A DNA stretch of 64,000 nt. Source: Zymoseptoria tritici IPO323 (lineage: Eukaryota > Ascomycota > Dothideomycetes > Mycosphaerellales > Mycosphaerellaceae). The DNA is taken from NCBI RefSeq assembly GCF_000219625.1, contig NC_018216.1, forward strand, positions 2,170,001-2,234,000, given 5' to 3'. Below the pieces are notes generated by a model, which saw only the letters and a list, made by a program, of their open reading frames with translations, searched no databases and had not been told where the DNA came from. The translations under genes and the position numbers were made by a program. Of this stretch, positions 39,734 through 53,200 are shown piece after piece (the stretch's first letter is position 1; every line of letters begins with the position of its first letter).

Positions 39734-40111
39734 CTATCGCACACTTGGCAGTCTCCTCAGCTTTGAGGACTGTCCTCTCATCTTCTCCACATCGCCCGCC
39801 CCAGAAGCGACTCGCTCCTTCCCACTCTCCTCAATCTTCGAAAGACTTCCAGTCCGATGCGTGAAATCCTCCGAGAGGAAGACCCCATACTTTGAACCTA
39901 TTAAAGTGGCCAGTGAAGCCCGTCCGATCCGGTAGTACGTGTCGTATAACTTGGCAAGAAGCCTTTGTCCTCGAGGTTGCAGTACCATGCGGATCCAGAT
40001 CTCCAAGAAAGCGTGAAAGAGGCGCAAATAGAACGCAAAGTCGAACCATCGCGGGAACCGTGTCGCAGCGCTGTCGAAAACGTGCAGAAGAAGAAAGAGC
40101 TCTAAAAGCAA
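39734..40111 (-). CDS. small open frame downstream of eIF4G, tentative
   Basis: A 125-codon frame that reads partly like protein (RFPRWFDFAFYLRLFHAFLE, LLAKLYDTYYRIGRASLATL). It lies 267 bp beyond the eIF4G stop on the same strand, where the 3' UTR is expected. I recognise no family. It may be chance or a small independent gene. Confidence 0.25.
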   Translation of the reverse strand: MLLELFLLLHVFDSAATRFPRWFDFAFYLRLFHAFLEIWIRMVLQPRGQRLLAKLYDTYYRIGRASLATLIGSKYGVFLSEDFTHRTGSLSKIEESGKERVASGAGDVEKMRGQSSKLRRLPSVR

Positions 40112-40377
40112 GCAAATCCCGGTCCTTTTAGAAAACGCCGTTTGCCCATTTTGTTATTCTCTCCCAAATGGTAGCCCACATTTCTTGCGTCGTGCAGACA
40201 TGTTGTAACACACTCGCCGAAGAAGAAAGGCCTTCGGCATCTCCAGAAGAAGTCGGTTTCGGGGAAGCTCTAATTGTGAAGACCCGTTCGCGAGCCCGGT
40301 GCTGCTAAGACAATGCGTTGAAAGATTACTGAAGTTCCAAGTTATACAATACAGCCGACGAAGCGTAATGGGGTATC

Positions 40378-43300
40378 TCATGCGGTTGTCTCTTCTTTCT
40401 CAGCAGCGGCGGGAGCTTCGGCTTCAGTCTCGGGCTTCTCGGACTCGTCGTTGTTGGTGACTTCGCCAGATGGGTCGAGGGCGGCAAGTGCGCTGGGAAG
40501 AAAGTCAGTATGTCATGATTGGAACAGGGGCCGAGAGGCTTTGCTCACCTGAAAGCATTCTGCTGCGTGCTTGGTTCGTCTTTTTTGCCGTCGACGGGCG
40601 GCGTGTTGGTACGCGTAGTGTTGCCAGAGCCTGGTCCGATGCCAGCGGCACCACGTCTGCTGCTGCCGGTACGAGGTCCAAGGCTGGACGGTCCAAGTCC
40701 GCCACCTGGTCCGAGACCGCCTCCAGTAGCACGCTGAGTGCCACGAGCCTGGAGTCTCCGCAGATCATCCATGCCGACTGTGGTACGTGAGTAATCCACT
40801 GGTGGTGGCATGCCGCCGGAGAAGTTACGGGCGTCGCCACGTCCCTGTCCCATGCGTCCGCCACCACGGTTGCTGGTCCTCTGGCGCTCGGCCTCAGCCT
40901 TCGCCTGGGCTGCCTCAGCTTCCTCGTGGATCTGCGTGATGGTCTTGGGGCCCTTGGCATCGTCCTTGCCCTTCCAGCCAGCTTTGCGCAGGTCGAGAAG
41001 ATCCATGACCATGAATCGCGGTCTGCTGGGCAGGTTCGCATTCTTGAGGATGACGGTGTCGATGCGCTCGAAGTATGTGTTGAGCAGACCTTCACCCTTC
41101 TCTTCTTCCTCCATGGATCCACCGACCGCCTTGAGCAGGGTGACCAAGTTCTCGATGGCAGACTCATCCGGCTCGCCCTCGAAGTTGAGAAGACGCATAA
41201 CACATTCGTGCATGATGCGAAGCGTCAGCATTCTAAGCTTGTAGAGCTGGCCGATGAATTGAATCAGACCAAGACCACGACGTTTGGCAGCAGCGGCGAT
41301 GTAGTATTCGTCGGAAAGAAGAGCAGCCTCCTGGGTCTCGCCCTCCGGCTTGTCTGGCAAATTGGCCTCCCAACCACGCTCGAACTCCTCTTGACAGCGA
41401 TTGAGCAGGTACTTGCGGAAGAGCGCACCACCGACGACCGCATTGCCGTTCTTGTCCTTGATGGTCTCGTCGCGAATGTCTGAGCTCATGGCAGTCAGCA
41501 TCTTTGAGCAGAACTTGGCGTACATGCCAGCCCAGTGAGCCTCGTCACAAGCCTTCTCGAATGTGAGCTGAATGACTTGGCGCAGAGTGCGGCCATCAGT
41601 CTCATTCTTCGATTGTGCGGCGATGTCGAGAATTTGATCGGCAATCTTGTCAAACTTTTCAGGCGTCATCTTGTTGAGCGCAGCCTTGACCTTGCGCTGC
41701 ACCATGTCGGGAGCCATGTTGCCAGATGGATCTGGGCCAGAGCTGTGAGCTGCAGGTTGAGAGACACTGGGTGGCTTCCATCCAGTCGTCGACTTCTCCA
41801 ACGGCGCGATCTCCATGTGCGCGGTGAGCGGCATCTTGGCGGCCTGATCATGGTCTTGACGCTTGCTGTGTTGTCGGTCGCCGCCTTTGCTGCCACCACG
41901 ACCGCCGCGTGAGCTTGGCTGGCGTGGAGAGCCTTGGCCGCCCATGTTGCTCATCATCTGCAAGCTGTTGGTCCTGCTCATGCCTGTAGCACCGGCCATG
42001 CCGAGACTGCTTGGAGTGCGTCCGCCCATGCCACTTGAGGGAGCGCGACCGGGCATGGCGCCGCCGATCCCTTGTGATGCCATGAATCTCTGCTCGGACG
42101 TGGTGCCGCGAGCGCCCATTGGTCCAGCAAAGCTTCCCATCGCGCCACCAAAATTGGCAGCTGGCTGTGCAGGGCGTCCTGAGCCCGATCTGGAGGTCAT
42201 GCCGGATGGAGTGCGAGCAGATGAGGCCCGCGCAGAGCCTGGCTCGTCGCCTGGTCCGAGAGTGTCCTTCACCTTCTGATCCCAGTCGACGGATGGCTTC
42301 TCCTTGAAGACGTTTTGGAATTGCAACAAGAAATCCTTGTCGTAGGCGCGACCCTTCACGCGCTGAGAACCTTGGTTGAGAGCCGGGTTTGGCGACTTGA
42401 AGCCATCGGGATACTTGGCGTCCTCTTTGAGCTCGAGGAAGCGAGCAGACTTCAGAGCCTGCATTCCGGGTGTAGGCTCGGCGCGCTCGACAGGCTTGTT
42501 TGTCTCGAGCTTGAGTGCGGCAGGCTTAGATTTCTGTGCGCCTGCGCCGCGTGCAGGCATGGCAGGTGCAGGTGTGGAGTCTGCCTCCGGACTGGCATCC
42601 CGAGTATCCCCGCCATCCTCGGTAGCACCAGGTCCAAGTGTCGGCTTCTTGAGGGAGCTGAAGAGAGCTTTGGACTCCTCATCAGGTTCCGCAGCTTCTG
42701 GCTTCTCGCCGTTGCGCTCCTTCTCGCGAGCCTCCTCGCGAGCCTCAGCTTCACGTTCCTGCCGCTTGAGCTCCGCGTCCTCATTGGCGGCCTTCTCCTT
42801 CTCCCTTTCAGCAGCAGCAGCCTTCTCCTTGGCCCGCTTCTCCTGGAAAGCCTTCTCCCGTTCCTCTTCCTCCTTCTCACGAGCCTCCATCTCGGCGATC
42901 TCGCGCTCGAGGCGCTCGTCCTCCTCTTCTTTCTCCTTGCGCTTTTTTTCTGCCTCGTTATCCTCGGAAGCCTTCTTCGCCGTCTCTGCATTCCTCTTCA
43001 CAGCCTCGGCATCCTCCGCAGACTTCTTCTCATCAGCTGCCTTGGCGACAGCCTTCTCAGCGTTGGCCGTGTCCTCCTTCTGCTTCGTCTCAGCAGCAGC
43101 CTGGTCACCGGCGATCTGCTTGGACTTGGCCGCGGCCTCGTCCTCCAGACGCTTCGTCTCTGCCATCTGGCGCTTGACTTGCTCGGCAAAAGCATTCTTT
43201 GTCTCTTCCGAAGACTTGGTGCTCTTGCTCTCGACGCGGTTGTGCTGCGTGCTCGGAGTGCGAGGTGGAGGTGTGGGTGCGTTGGGTGTGGAGACGATGA

Positions 43301-45011
43301 CAGGTCCTTGAGGTTGCGCCGTGCTGGGAGAAGGAGATGGCTTGGTGAAGTTGACGGCGTTGCCCTGTGCGTCAGTAATCTTAATAGCATTGCTCTTCTT
43401 GACTGGCCGGACGAAGCTCGATGCTGCTGATGCTTGACCAGGCTGCCCGTGGCTGATCGGCGTGTGTGAAGGCGCAGGCGCATTCTGTGCGGGAGTTCCA
43501 GGTTGTCCGAGGCTGGATGTTGGTCGCTCGGAGGCTTGGGATGGAGTGCGCGCCATGCCAGGTGCGTTCGATGGGTGAAAGGGAGCTTGCATGCCAGCGC
43601 CGGGAGCACCTGGAAATGGGCTCGGGTATTGCGGACGTGGGCTCTGAGGTGCCTGCTGCTGGCCATAACCTGGGTAGTAGTATGGCTGGTAGTAGCCCTG
43701 ATTCGGGTCGTAGGACGGCATGCCGTACATCTGTTGCTGTGGTTGAGTCTTCGTCAGATTGTGATTCGATACGTCATTTGTAGGAACGATCCTCTTCTCC
43801 AAGACCGCCGAGTCCTGCTCCATTGGGCTGTCCACCATGTCGCTCGAGGAGCTGACTTTGCGGTTTGAGCTCGCTGACGCAGAACGCGAGGCCGAGAGAA
43901 GAGAATTCGAGGGAGGGGCGATATTTACATGTTGTTGCTGAGGATTGAGGTGGTGCGGGTATCCTGGGTACTGCATCTGATGATTCGGGCCCATGTGGCC
44001 TTGCTGCATGTTGGGTTGCGCAGGCATCGGAGAAGGGCTGCCTCGCGCAGCGGGACGGTTGAATGGCGAACCGGGAGCTTGGCCTTGCTGAAAAGCTGGA
44101 GGCATGTTGGGCCGACCAGGCTGGTTGTTCATGTTGCGGAAGCTAGGACCCGGCGAGCTCATGAATTGCTGGCCTTGCTGATATCCTCGTCCGCTGCCGC
44201 GTCCTTGCGGCTGGAAGTTTTGCCGGTTCATATTTGGGTTCATGCCTTGGTTGCTGACCTCGCTCTGCATGGACTGCGAAGAAGCTCGGCGCTCGTGCAT
44301 GGGCAGGTTTCCCATGGCGCCTGACGGGTGCTGGCCGCGCATCTGAGATGAAGTCAGCAGGTATGTCGTCGAGTGACTCGAGAAATGACTTACCATCTCG
44401 GTATCAGCTGGCATGGCGCCAAAGTTCAGTACAGCGTTGTTCTGACCGGGCAGGTTGGCGGGTGGCCGGCCGCCGCTGGCAGCTGGCTGCGGAATTGGCG
44501 ATGGAGAATGCGCTGGTGACGTGACGCGAGGATCTCTGGACGGAGTCGGCAGTGAAGTGTTCTGAGGCTGCGAGGACACATTGGCGGGTGACTCTGCGCT
44601 AGGCGCATTCATGGAGCCGAAGCTGATGGCCGGTCTGCCGTTCTGGCCGACTGGACCTCCGTTGGGATAGCTTCCCGATGCGCCTGAAGCGTTGATGACG
44701 ACCGAAGGCTTGCGCGAATGATCGCTTGAGCCGTTGGCAATGCCATTGTGTGTGGGCTGCGAGCCTCCTTGCGCCATGTTACCGTTCATCTGCGAGTCTG
44801 CAGCTGACTTTGCATGTTGTGGGGGCGCGGAGGCTCCAACCGAAGTGGGTGGAGTAGCCGTCTTGGTGGCTGAGGCGTACGACCTGACAGGCAACTGTGC
44901 CGGCACAGCTCCTGATGATGGCGTGGTCGTACCGGAGTTGTTCGATGAGTTGCGGGCGTGTGAGGCGGCGCTGGCGGAGTTTTGCGAGCTTGCTGGGAGC
45001 GCGCTTGTCAT
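40378..45011 (-). CDS. TIF4631: translation initiation factor eIF4G
   Basis: Scaffold of the cap-binding complex, linking eIF4E, eIF4A and poly(A)-binding protein. Three exons: 44394-45011, 40549-44342 and 40378-40492, with introns of 51 and 56 nt, giving 1508 residues. Residues 1-560 are low-complexity (Ser, Gln, Pro, Gly, Asn). A charged Lys/Glu/Ala-rich coil spans about 590-760. The eIF4E-binding motif YDKDFLLQF (YxxxxL-hydrophobic) is near residue 872. The MIF4G HEAT domain spans about 1085-1330 (VQRKVKAALNKMTPEKFDKI; TFEKACDEAHWAGMYAKFCS; CQEEFERGWEANLPDKPEGE). RGG-like and Gly-rich segments follow. The final exon encodes ALAALDPSGEVTNNDE and an acidic Ala/Glu tail. The first intron is a multiple of three and has no stop. 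Confidence 0.95.
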
Positions 45012-48000
45012 GAGCGGATCGGGTTTGGTTTTGTTCGTGCGGACGAGTTCGTGATCGCGTGACCGGTTCGAGGTCGTGGTGTCGCGCGGAGGTATTACTG
45101 CTCGAGGTGGAGCGGAGGTGATGGGTGATCGTTCGAGGCCGGCTGGAGGTGCTCAGGAAAAGGGAGCGCGGCGACGGCGTCGGCTAGGAAGGTCCCGGCA
45201 GGTTCTGCGCAAAGATGCGAGAAGCTCTTCTGCTGGAAGAAGAGGGTATCCGTCTATGGAAGAACAGATACGGGCGGGCGTAGACGAAGTGTGATACAAC
45301 GTCGGTCCTCGATGGTGAGGAAGAAGTGGGAGAATGGCGAGTTGCTGGACAAAAATCTCTCCAGGTAGTCCGGCTAGCGCTAGGGTTTGTCTTGGCTGCC
45401 CTGCCATGTACTCATGACGCCCAATTCTCCCGTCTGCCCCCTTCCCAACTACCGAGCACATTTCACGGGACATAATGATACGAATATAGACATAAGGTAC
45501 TGTATTCAACCAGGTGTCGATATATACACACACACACACGGCAATGCGCAGTAGCGAGACTCGAATAGCACATTCGGCCATGGCTCATATTTCCAACTTC
45601 CCTCACCAAAGGATCCCTTGTTGGTACCTATGCCTCGCTGTCCGTGAGTCGTTTGCAGTATCCGCATCATTACACAAGAGCCAAGATCCATGTATGCCAC
45701 CTTACATGAACACAACTCGGTCGAGACAAACACTGGTGAACACATGCGCTGCGCCTTGCTTGCCCGTTGTCACGCACGCGAGTATCTCGAGAAGCGATGC
45801 CTTGTGTTGTGATTGTTCTCTTACAACAAAGCAAATACTGGATGCCTCCTCCTCAGATATGCCGAGCACCTGTCATCTTTCGCTCCAAACGGTTGATCCT
45901 ATGGCGGGCAGCAGAACGTGACGTTATCTATCGGGTACTTGCAAGCTGTCTCACCTGGGGCATGTCTCAGTCCCTCGTTGCTGTTCTCCGCGTGGGAAGG
46001 ACCTATGGTCCATATAAGTCAAATGTATACTGCGAATACACAATTCATGTTCAAAACGACATTTGCAGCCCCAATGTCAGGGTGAAATCCTCGAAATAGT
46101 AGTTCGCTGCACAACAATGACTCGGTCAAAGTTCTGACACGATCTAGCGAGCGGCGAGCTGCAGTGACACGCATAGCGAAGGAAGTCTTGACCGGTGCCC
46201 AATTGGCTCGCCAACCGCATCTCGCAGCACATGCGCCACTCCACAGGTCGACATCCGTGGCATCATTGCCACGGTGAACAAACGCCTCGAGTGACAACAG
46301 ATGGCATGGATGCCTCGGAGACTGGCCTTCGCCATTTCAGCATCCGGAGCATCCGGTGAGTTGGTGGATGGCCACGAGCCACATTCGCAAAACCCTCATC
46401 CCACTGTCTGATTCCCACGCAGCCCCGTCCTTTGTTGCGCGGGATCCGTGGCAAAGACTCGGCACATACAACGGTCTGCAAATGAAATCATGGAGACTCA
46501 GTTCCTCGTGGCAAGCCGTTTGTTCAGTGATTCGCTCGAGAGATGGAGAAGCGTGACGCAAAATTAATCCGACATCTCAGGAGAAGTCCAGAAGTCCTTG
46601 ACTGCTCGAGTTCGACGTATAAGGTAAAGTCAAAGACTTTTTCGACGGGCCAACCGGATAAAAGAGTCGAAGCTGAAACCGGCTGCTGCGATGGAGGCGG
46701 CCGCGCAGTGGCGGTCCGCTCGGGGCGGCACTAGACGGCAGCTCCGATCCGTCCTCGCATCCCTTGTCGGCCGTTATTACTTCGTCTTCGTCGTGCTCAT
46801 CGACTTCTTTGCGTGTATCAGATGAGATCGAGTTTATTAGGGAGAGAAACGCCTACCGCTTTGGGGCGAACGTGAAGAAGTGGGTAATGAGTGACGATCG
46901 CTGGAACCCTCATCACAAGAAAGGTGTGGTTATTTTCTGAGCTAGCGCCGTACGTCACCGCGGTATTGACATATCATTTTGCAATGGCACGACTGCAATG
47001 ACTTCGACACTCTTCCATACCTTTCAGTAAAACGACGAGCACTTGACGAGACTCGTCGCGAGCAGCAATCCAGCGTTTGTCAGAAGAACCATATATGCTC
47101 CCAGCCATCGATCCACCGGCATACTCCCGCGTGCCGTCTACTCCGACTTCGAGTCGCACAAACCGGAAAACTGACGTCGATCCACCTCCCCTCCTTCTCA
47201 TCCTCAACAAACAACGAAATAAGCAGAGCAGGGGACTGCAAATCTTCCAGGTCTCGAAACTTCACCAGCCAGCTCCACGTCGTACGACCGAAAAGAAACC
47301 CACGCACCGCCAGGAAAGAGCTTCTAGACTCTAGAACGTCTGACCTGTCGGAGGAAATCTGAGACGAATGCTTGCTTCGCTTAGCAAAATTACAGCAGCA
47401 CCCACATCCGGAAGGCGAATGGGTAATTTAGAGATGCGGAAAGGACTTGCGGCGGCTTTGGCTTGAAGTGAGGCACGTCGGTTGGAAGACCGGTGTGTGG
47501 AGGTTCAGGTCGCATGGATCAGCGTGGTAGAGTAGGGCAGCTTGCCACGATATCGATGAGCAGTGTGTGGAGCGGAGGTGTGTCTTGATGCGATGATGTC
47601 GGCAGACACTCGATGCGGTGAGATTGAGGAGTATAATGTATGAACTGGTTCGTGAGTCCATGAATGTTTGTCTGGTTGATGGCGCGACTTGGGACGTCGC
47701 ACAGCTTCTTTAGGGCTTCGGAGCAAGATGCCGCGAATGTATATTGCTCGTGTGCCTCGCGAATCGAGACTCTTGGGTATCGTCTTCAGACGAGCTTGGC
47801 GATGGGCAGACATGTGACTGATTCGATGGGCTTTGAGTTGGGAGGAAGAAAGAAAGGGAAAAGAAGTGTCAAGTTCTCCGTCGGAAGTTCCCAAACTGTA
47901 TCCTAAGGATATATAGACTCCTAGCACCAGGCATATCCCATCCGAATTCCAAGGCTGCCTCTATGAAAAGAAGAACAAGACACGAATGCAAAGATTCGGC

Positions 48001-48312
48001 CGAAGGGGGTATCCAGGTGCAAATGCTGAAGTGAAGCTTTTTGTCCCACACGCTTTGCATGATCAGCATCCTGCGCTGGTCCTCAACGTGAGGAAGAAGT
48101 GAGGCCTGTTAGCCAAAGAAGAAAATGTGTCCACCGCTCGCATCGCCGCTCCAACGCTGTTCGGCGACGTGATATGTGGGCGTGGTGATATATGTAGCGC
48201 AGCTCTTTCTGTTTGATCTGTCGCAATTCTCAGAAGGAATCTTCTGGTGCCACGAATGTCATGATCTGCTGGAACGTCGCATTTCCGTTCATCGTTCATG
48301 ATCGCAAGCCGC
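45012..48312. other. 3.3-kb gene-poor stretch
   Basis: Includes the eIF4G promoter and leader side (about 45012-45300, purine-rich on plus) and a short AC microsatellite. Overlapping open frames of 60-140 codons occur on both strands, but none shows a known motif or convincing splice structure. The part near 48312 is probably the 3' UTR of the homeodomain gene. Confidence 0.4.
45526..45539 (+). repeat. (AC)7 microsatellite
   Basis: Seven AC units after a TATATA stretch, in the gene-poor region upstream of eIF4G. Confidence 0.85.
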
Positions 48313-50205
48313 TTAGTACGTCGGTGGAAGGATCGTATCGTTCATGTCTGTTCTCAACTGGAAGCTCGAGTTGAAATCGTCGCCGGTTGCAAAGTGCGGT
48401 GGTCGTGATGCCGATGAAGGCTGGTATTCGCGGGAAGTGTGAGAGGCAATTGCGTGCTCAATCGGGCCAGCGTTCGTCAAGTGCGAGCGGTACTCTGAAG
48501 GTAGTGTGGAGGACAGCTGGTGAGGCGCGTGTTGGCCGTACGGCGAGGGTGTGTACGCAGCGGTCGCAAAGGGCTGGTACATGGAACCAAGGCTCGAAGT
48601 GCGGCGTAAGACGTCAAAGTCCACCGTTGGTTGCTGCTGCAATCGTTCGCTCTGTTGGTAGTCTATCGACGGATCAGTGGAAGATTGTCTCAAACAAGTG
48701 TCGATACGTACAGGAGAATCCAAGGCCGAATGGCTCCTGCTCAGACGCGGCGGGAGTTACAAGGTTCCCGTGAGCGTAGAAACCGCTTCTCTCCTGCGAA
48801 TCATGCTCTGGAAACGATGATGAGCGTTCGGGCAGAGTATGTATGCTGCCAGATGTGGTACGAAGTCCCGTATGTGAGACACTCGATCGGAGAGGTGTGC
48901 TGGTCACATCGGCGGCATGTCTCACCAGTCGCTCCTCATACGGCAGTTGGTACGAGGCGCTCTGATGAGGGTAGCCATGGCTCGCAGGAGGCATACCAAT
49001 ACCGTGTCTTCTAGAAGTGTCCTGGACGTTGGGATGCTGTAAAATGTATGGCGACAAAACCTCTCCTGAATCCGGTGAAATGTTACCCGCTGCTGGAGGA
49101 GTGAATGCGAAAGATCCAAGTGCCGGACTGACGCCGGTAGGACTCGCATAGGCATGTTTACGACCGTCGTACTCTGACATTCTTTGCGTCGTTTCCAATG
49201 CCAGAGATCGTGCGCTCGTATGATCAGCAAAGGTTGGACCTCCGCTCGCGGCTGGTGTCGATGCACTCATTGAGGACGGCGATGCGCCATACTGCGAACG
49301 CAGTGCTTTTGTGTTGTCAAAATCAGCTGGCAAAGCTCTTGACCTCATGATACGGTCGCGGTCGGCAGTAGAACAGCGCTTCAGTTTCGCCCTACTATAA
49401 CGATGTCAGTCTTGCATGAAGGCACTACACAAGCATTCACTCAACATACCGATTCTGAAACCAGACCTGGACTTGTCTAGAGCTCAAGCCAGGAATCTCT
49501 CGTGCTAATCGATCGCGATGTGCTGCATCAGGGTGAGCCTGACGAGCAAATTCGCTCACCAAGAAGCGAGTCTGCGTGTGTGTAAGTCTGCGGGAGAGTC
49601 AGCACTATTGCTTGATGATGTTTGAGCATGGTGCTTGCGAACCTGTGCCGCTTCATCTTCCGCTTCTGAGCACGTATCTCAGCAGGAGTCATGTTGACTT
49701 TGTCGAGCGCATCGTCTTCGTCCTCGCCTCCTGAATCTACCATCTCTTCGTCATCATCATCCGCTTTGACGCTCTGCTCTGCTGAGCGAGGCGTCAGTCG
49801 ATTAGCTGGACTGGGCGGTGCTGAATCTGCAGACTTCGCAGACATCGATACACCTGTGACAGTAGGCTGTATGAGCTGCGGGAAGGGATAGTCGCGGGAG
49901 CTGACATGGCTTTCTGGGGTCATGTTCAACCCATGCGTTTGCAGATTTGGTCCAACAGAAGTGCCCTGGAAATGGGGGAATGGCCTGTAAGGCCGCAGAG
50001 ACTGTCGGTGCGATTCATTGGCAAAGCCATCGGAACTCTCGTGATGCATCGGTTGGCTCGGATATTCGTCTCGATAGCAAGTGTCGTGCAGACCGTAAGA
50101 CGCATGTAAGAATCGCTTCTGCCCATCGGCTTCGCTCCGTGACATGTCTAACATACGTGGTGAGGTCGGCGGCGAAAGTGGAACCATGAACCTTCCTCCC
50201 ACCAT
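48313..50205 (-). CDS. homeodomain transcription factor
   Basis: Four exons: 49643-50205, 49450-49587, 48712-49394 and 48313-48662, with introns of 55, 55 and 49 nt, giving 577 residues. The homeodomain lies around residues 177-240 and is assembled across two splice joints: KRKMKRHR, LTHTQTRFLVSEFARQAHPD, AAHRDRLAREIPGLSSRQVQ, VWFQNRRAKLKR. Helix 3 (VQVWFQNRRAK) has the invariant W, F, N and R of DNA-binding homeodomains. Before it is an acidic stretch (DDDDEEMVDSGGEDEDDALD). The ~330-residue C-terminal part is disordered, rich in Ser, Pro, His and Tyr. The domain is typical of fungal HD (non-TALE) factors that control conidiation or growth; which one I cannot say. It has over 4 kb of apparently gene-free DNA upstream. 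Confidence 0.9.
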
Positions 50206-53200
50206 TTGGAAAGTGGCTGATACAACGGTGACTTGCGCTACACATCAAAGAGTTAGAGTAGTTCTGTACAAGCGTCGCATGATCAACAAACCTGGACGAG
50301 CACAGCACAGAGTCCGACTTGCGATGTTTGAAGGAAGACGTGCGTTAAGAAGTTGATGTTGCTGATTGGTGGATGCTGCTTCCCGATGTATCCAGACAAG
50401 TTGGTCGAATGTCTGATCGAGGAATTCCTTTGGCCAACGTTGGTTACCTCGTTTCGAAAGAGGCGAAGATGTTAGGCGATGGTTCGAAACGATCGTCGTG
50501 ACGCCTCTGTTGCGAATTGTCGATTGCAAGGACAAGATCACAATCGTGCAACCAAGTGGAAGGACGTCAACCTTCTAGGAGCAACCTGGCGACTGGGCGA
50601 GAGCACTTCGACAGCTGTGGAAAGCGACAGATATCGCAGTGACTGAGCAGTCGATGATCGTAGAAGACCGGTGTCCTTCCGAATGTCGAATGTGTGTCCT
50701 TCCGAGAGTCGAACGTGAGGTCAATTTCAACGTGAGAGATCAGGTGGATAGAGGCAACGATGGTATCGTGTGGTTCGTGATCGAAGCAGGTGTGCTGAAA
50801 AAGGCGGAGCTAAGAGGAGTGTGTTGGCTAGGCGGCGGCGCCTTGAGCAAGCCCGTTCAAAGTGGGCACGAATACGATGTGGTATTAGGCGAATGATCTG
50901 ATGCAGTGGTGCCCGTCTGTCGGATTCTCTGTTGAAGTAGTTGATCCGCTGGAGCCCTGGCCTTGACAAAGGGAGGCTGAGGGTCGGGGAGATTTCTAAG
51001 CTCGAACCGCATCAGATGCTTACGAGCAACGGTGTGTCTCGGTGCACGGCAGCGCGATAGTTTCCCAGACCGCACTCGCTCAGTTGATGAATGATGCTGC
51101 AAGCTTGAGTAGTTTGGACTCGAAACTCGTAGAGCGGACGGGTAACGAACCGAAAGGGTCCTGAACAGCCGTAAACGTATAAAGGCCCGCCTGCGTGCCG
51201 AGAAGATCCCAGGGATGTTGGAACGATCTTCGAAGTGTAGACACTAGTAGCGGGTCATGCCCCTCTCGCAAGACTAGATGCAGTTTGAGGACGAAGGGGT
51301 GAGGGTGGGAGAGCATCCTGGCAAAATGCACGCTCACCACGTGTGGTTGGCTGCCAGAGAGCCGTTCGAGTCTCGCATGTGCTAGTAAGGATCATTGAGC
51401 TCGTCAACAAGGCGTGGACCTCTGCGGGGACTAGTCGCCCGTGGACCGCCTGTGTACCTGTGGCAGCAGGATCCTGCAGCCCCAAGCTGCGGCATCTGAA
51501 GACACTGACCAAGTTAGGCAACTCAATCGTGTGGGTCGTTGTTGAAAGCGCCTGCCGTCGCTTGCGAACATTCTTCGCTTCACTGCTCTGAACAGCCGCT
51601 CCTGCATGAACGACTGACGCAACGCCGCCACCAAAACGGCCTAGTCGATCCGTGAAGATGGACATGTGCTCGTTGAAAACTAGGGCCGTCCATGATCGAT
51701 AAGGACCATGCCGATGCTCCCCTGTCGCGGCACTCGCCCAGTCGCTTACGATCCACCAACCAGTGGGTCTGCTTCGGAGGATTCATTTCTAGATCGCAAG
51801 CCTCCAAGATCGGAACCCGATAGCACGGTCCGAACCGGCTCATCTTCCAAGCAATTCTCGGTGTGGCCTCGTAGGCAATGTTTGGTATGCTAAGGTAAAG
51901 CGTATTTGTTCCGAAGTGCTGGTAGCGGTCGATGGCTCCCACCTCCCCAGAACGGAAGATGTGATTGCCGCATCGGGCAAGATAGTTGTGATTCAATGTC
52001 CAGCGGTGATCGTCCGGGTTAGCATTGCACGGTCGGTCACGTCGAGGAGAAATGAACCCCTGCATGTGTGGTTGGTCTCGCCAGTGGATGGAGCGAGATC
52101 AGCAGCGGGGGCTTGAAGGAAGGAAGTTGACGAGCGTCGAGCTTGCCCGCTGGACGTCCGTGCAGGGTTTCGTGGATGCGCATCTCCCACGGCTGACAGG
52201 CCGGTACATGGACTTCACGTGCTATTGATGATTGTTGTGCAGCACACCGTCTCGCCAGCCATGATCTGGTGCCACCTTTCAAACGTTCTATCGTTTGACA
52301 TGGTCTCGCTTGCCCGCACACCCTGGGAGCAGGACTGAGGGGTGGAGTACACGGTGGACGCTGGAGGCGCATCTGTCCAGCGGCGCCTACAGCATGCAGA
52401 TGCTCTTGACCTGCAATTTCTCCGAAGAGAGTGGTGGGTCGGAAATTGGAGGTGAATCGGGCGCTGTTTGATCGCGCTCAGGGATGCGCTCGCTTGCCAC
52501 GTCGAAACCGACGATAATGGGACCGGCGGCCCATTGTTGCTGCAACACTCGGTGCCGTCACCTGCACAGCTCGGGTCGGATGATGATGGTCAATCGGCGG
52601 TGATGTCAAACAGAGTTCAGTCATGGCAGAAGGTTTGGCCCAGTGGAAGCGGCTGACGAGCGCCCGGGACGGGGAGAACTTCTCCCTCCTTGATGAGAGA
52701 GGATTGTGGGGCATCGGAGGGCCCGGTCGACAATCCCGGTCGCTCTGACTCCTCTTCTTCTCCTACTTCCAAGAGCAAAGAATGCGGGAAATACATACGA
52801 TACCATGATCGACATGCTCCATCGCTTCGAGCTGACGATTCCGTCTTCATTGATGCCCAGGTCCCGTGTGAGATAGCCGAGCAGCCCTTGAGCCCTCCTT
52901 GATCGTCGGCCCACCAACGATCATCACAGGTGCTTCTGCACAACATGGAACTCTGTTCACAGACACTGCCACAATCGCATGTCAGTCACTCTAATGACCA
53001 TTCTGCACGTTCGGCCTCTCCTATCCGATCAACTATTTGGAAGATTTCCCGGCACAAAGCTTACCTTGAAGCCCAACGCGGCGATCAGCTCCACGCGGGT
53101 ATTACGAAAAGCCCTATGTCCGGACAGACGACGGCCAGCATGAGCCAGGGCCGTCCACGACAGAAAGCGTGTGGACCAGTTGCAGTGCACCATACCACAT

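Noticed and set aside
42315..43430. Leu-rich plus-strand open frames opposite eIF4G
   Set aside because: Mirror of the Lys/Glu/Ala coil of eIF4G; the apparent Leu and Ser runs are a by-product of complementary codons.
45061..45095. GGTTCGAGGTC, resembling a tRNA B box
   Set aside because: No A box, no matching T-stem and no cloverleaf around it on either strand.
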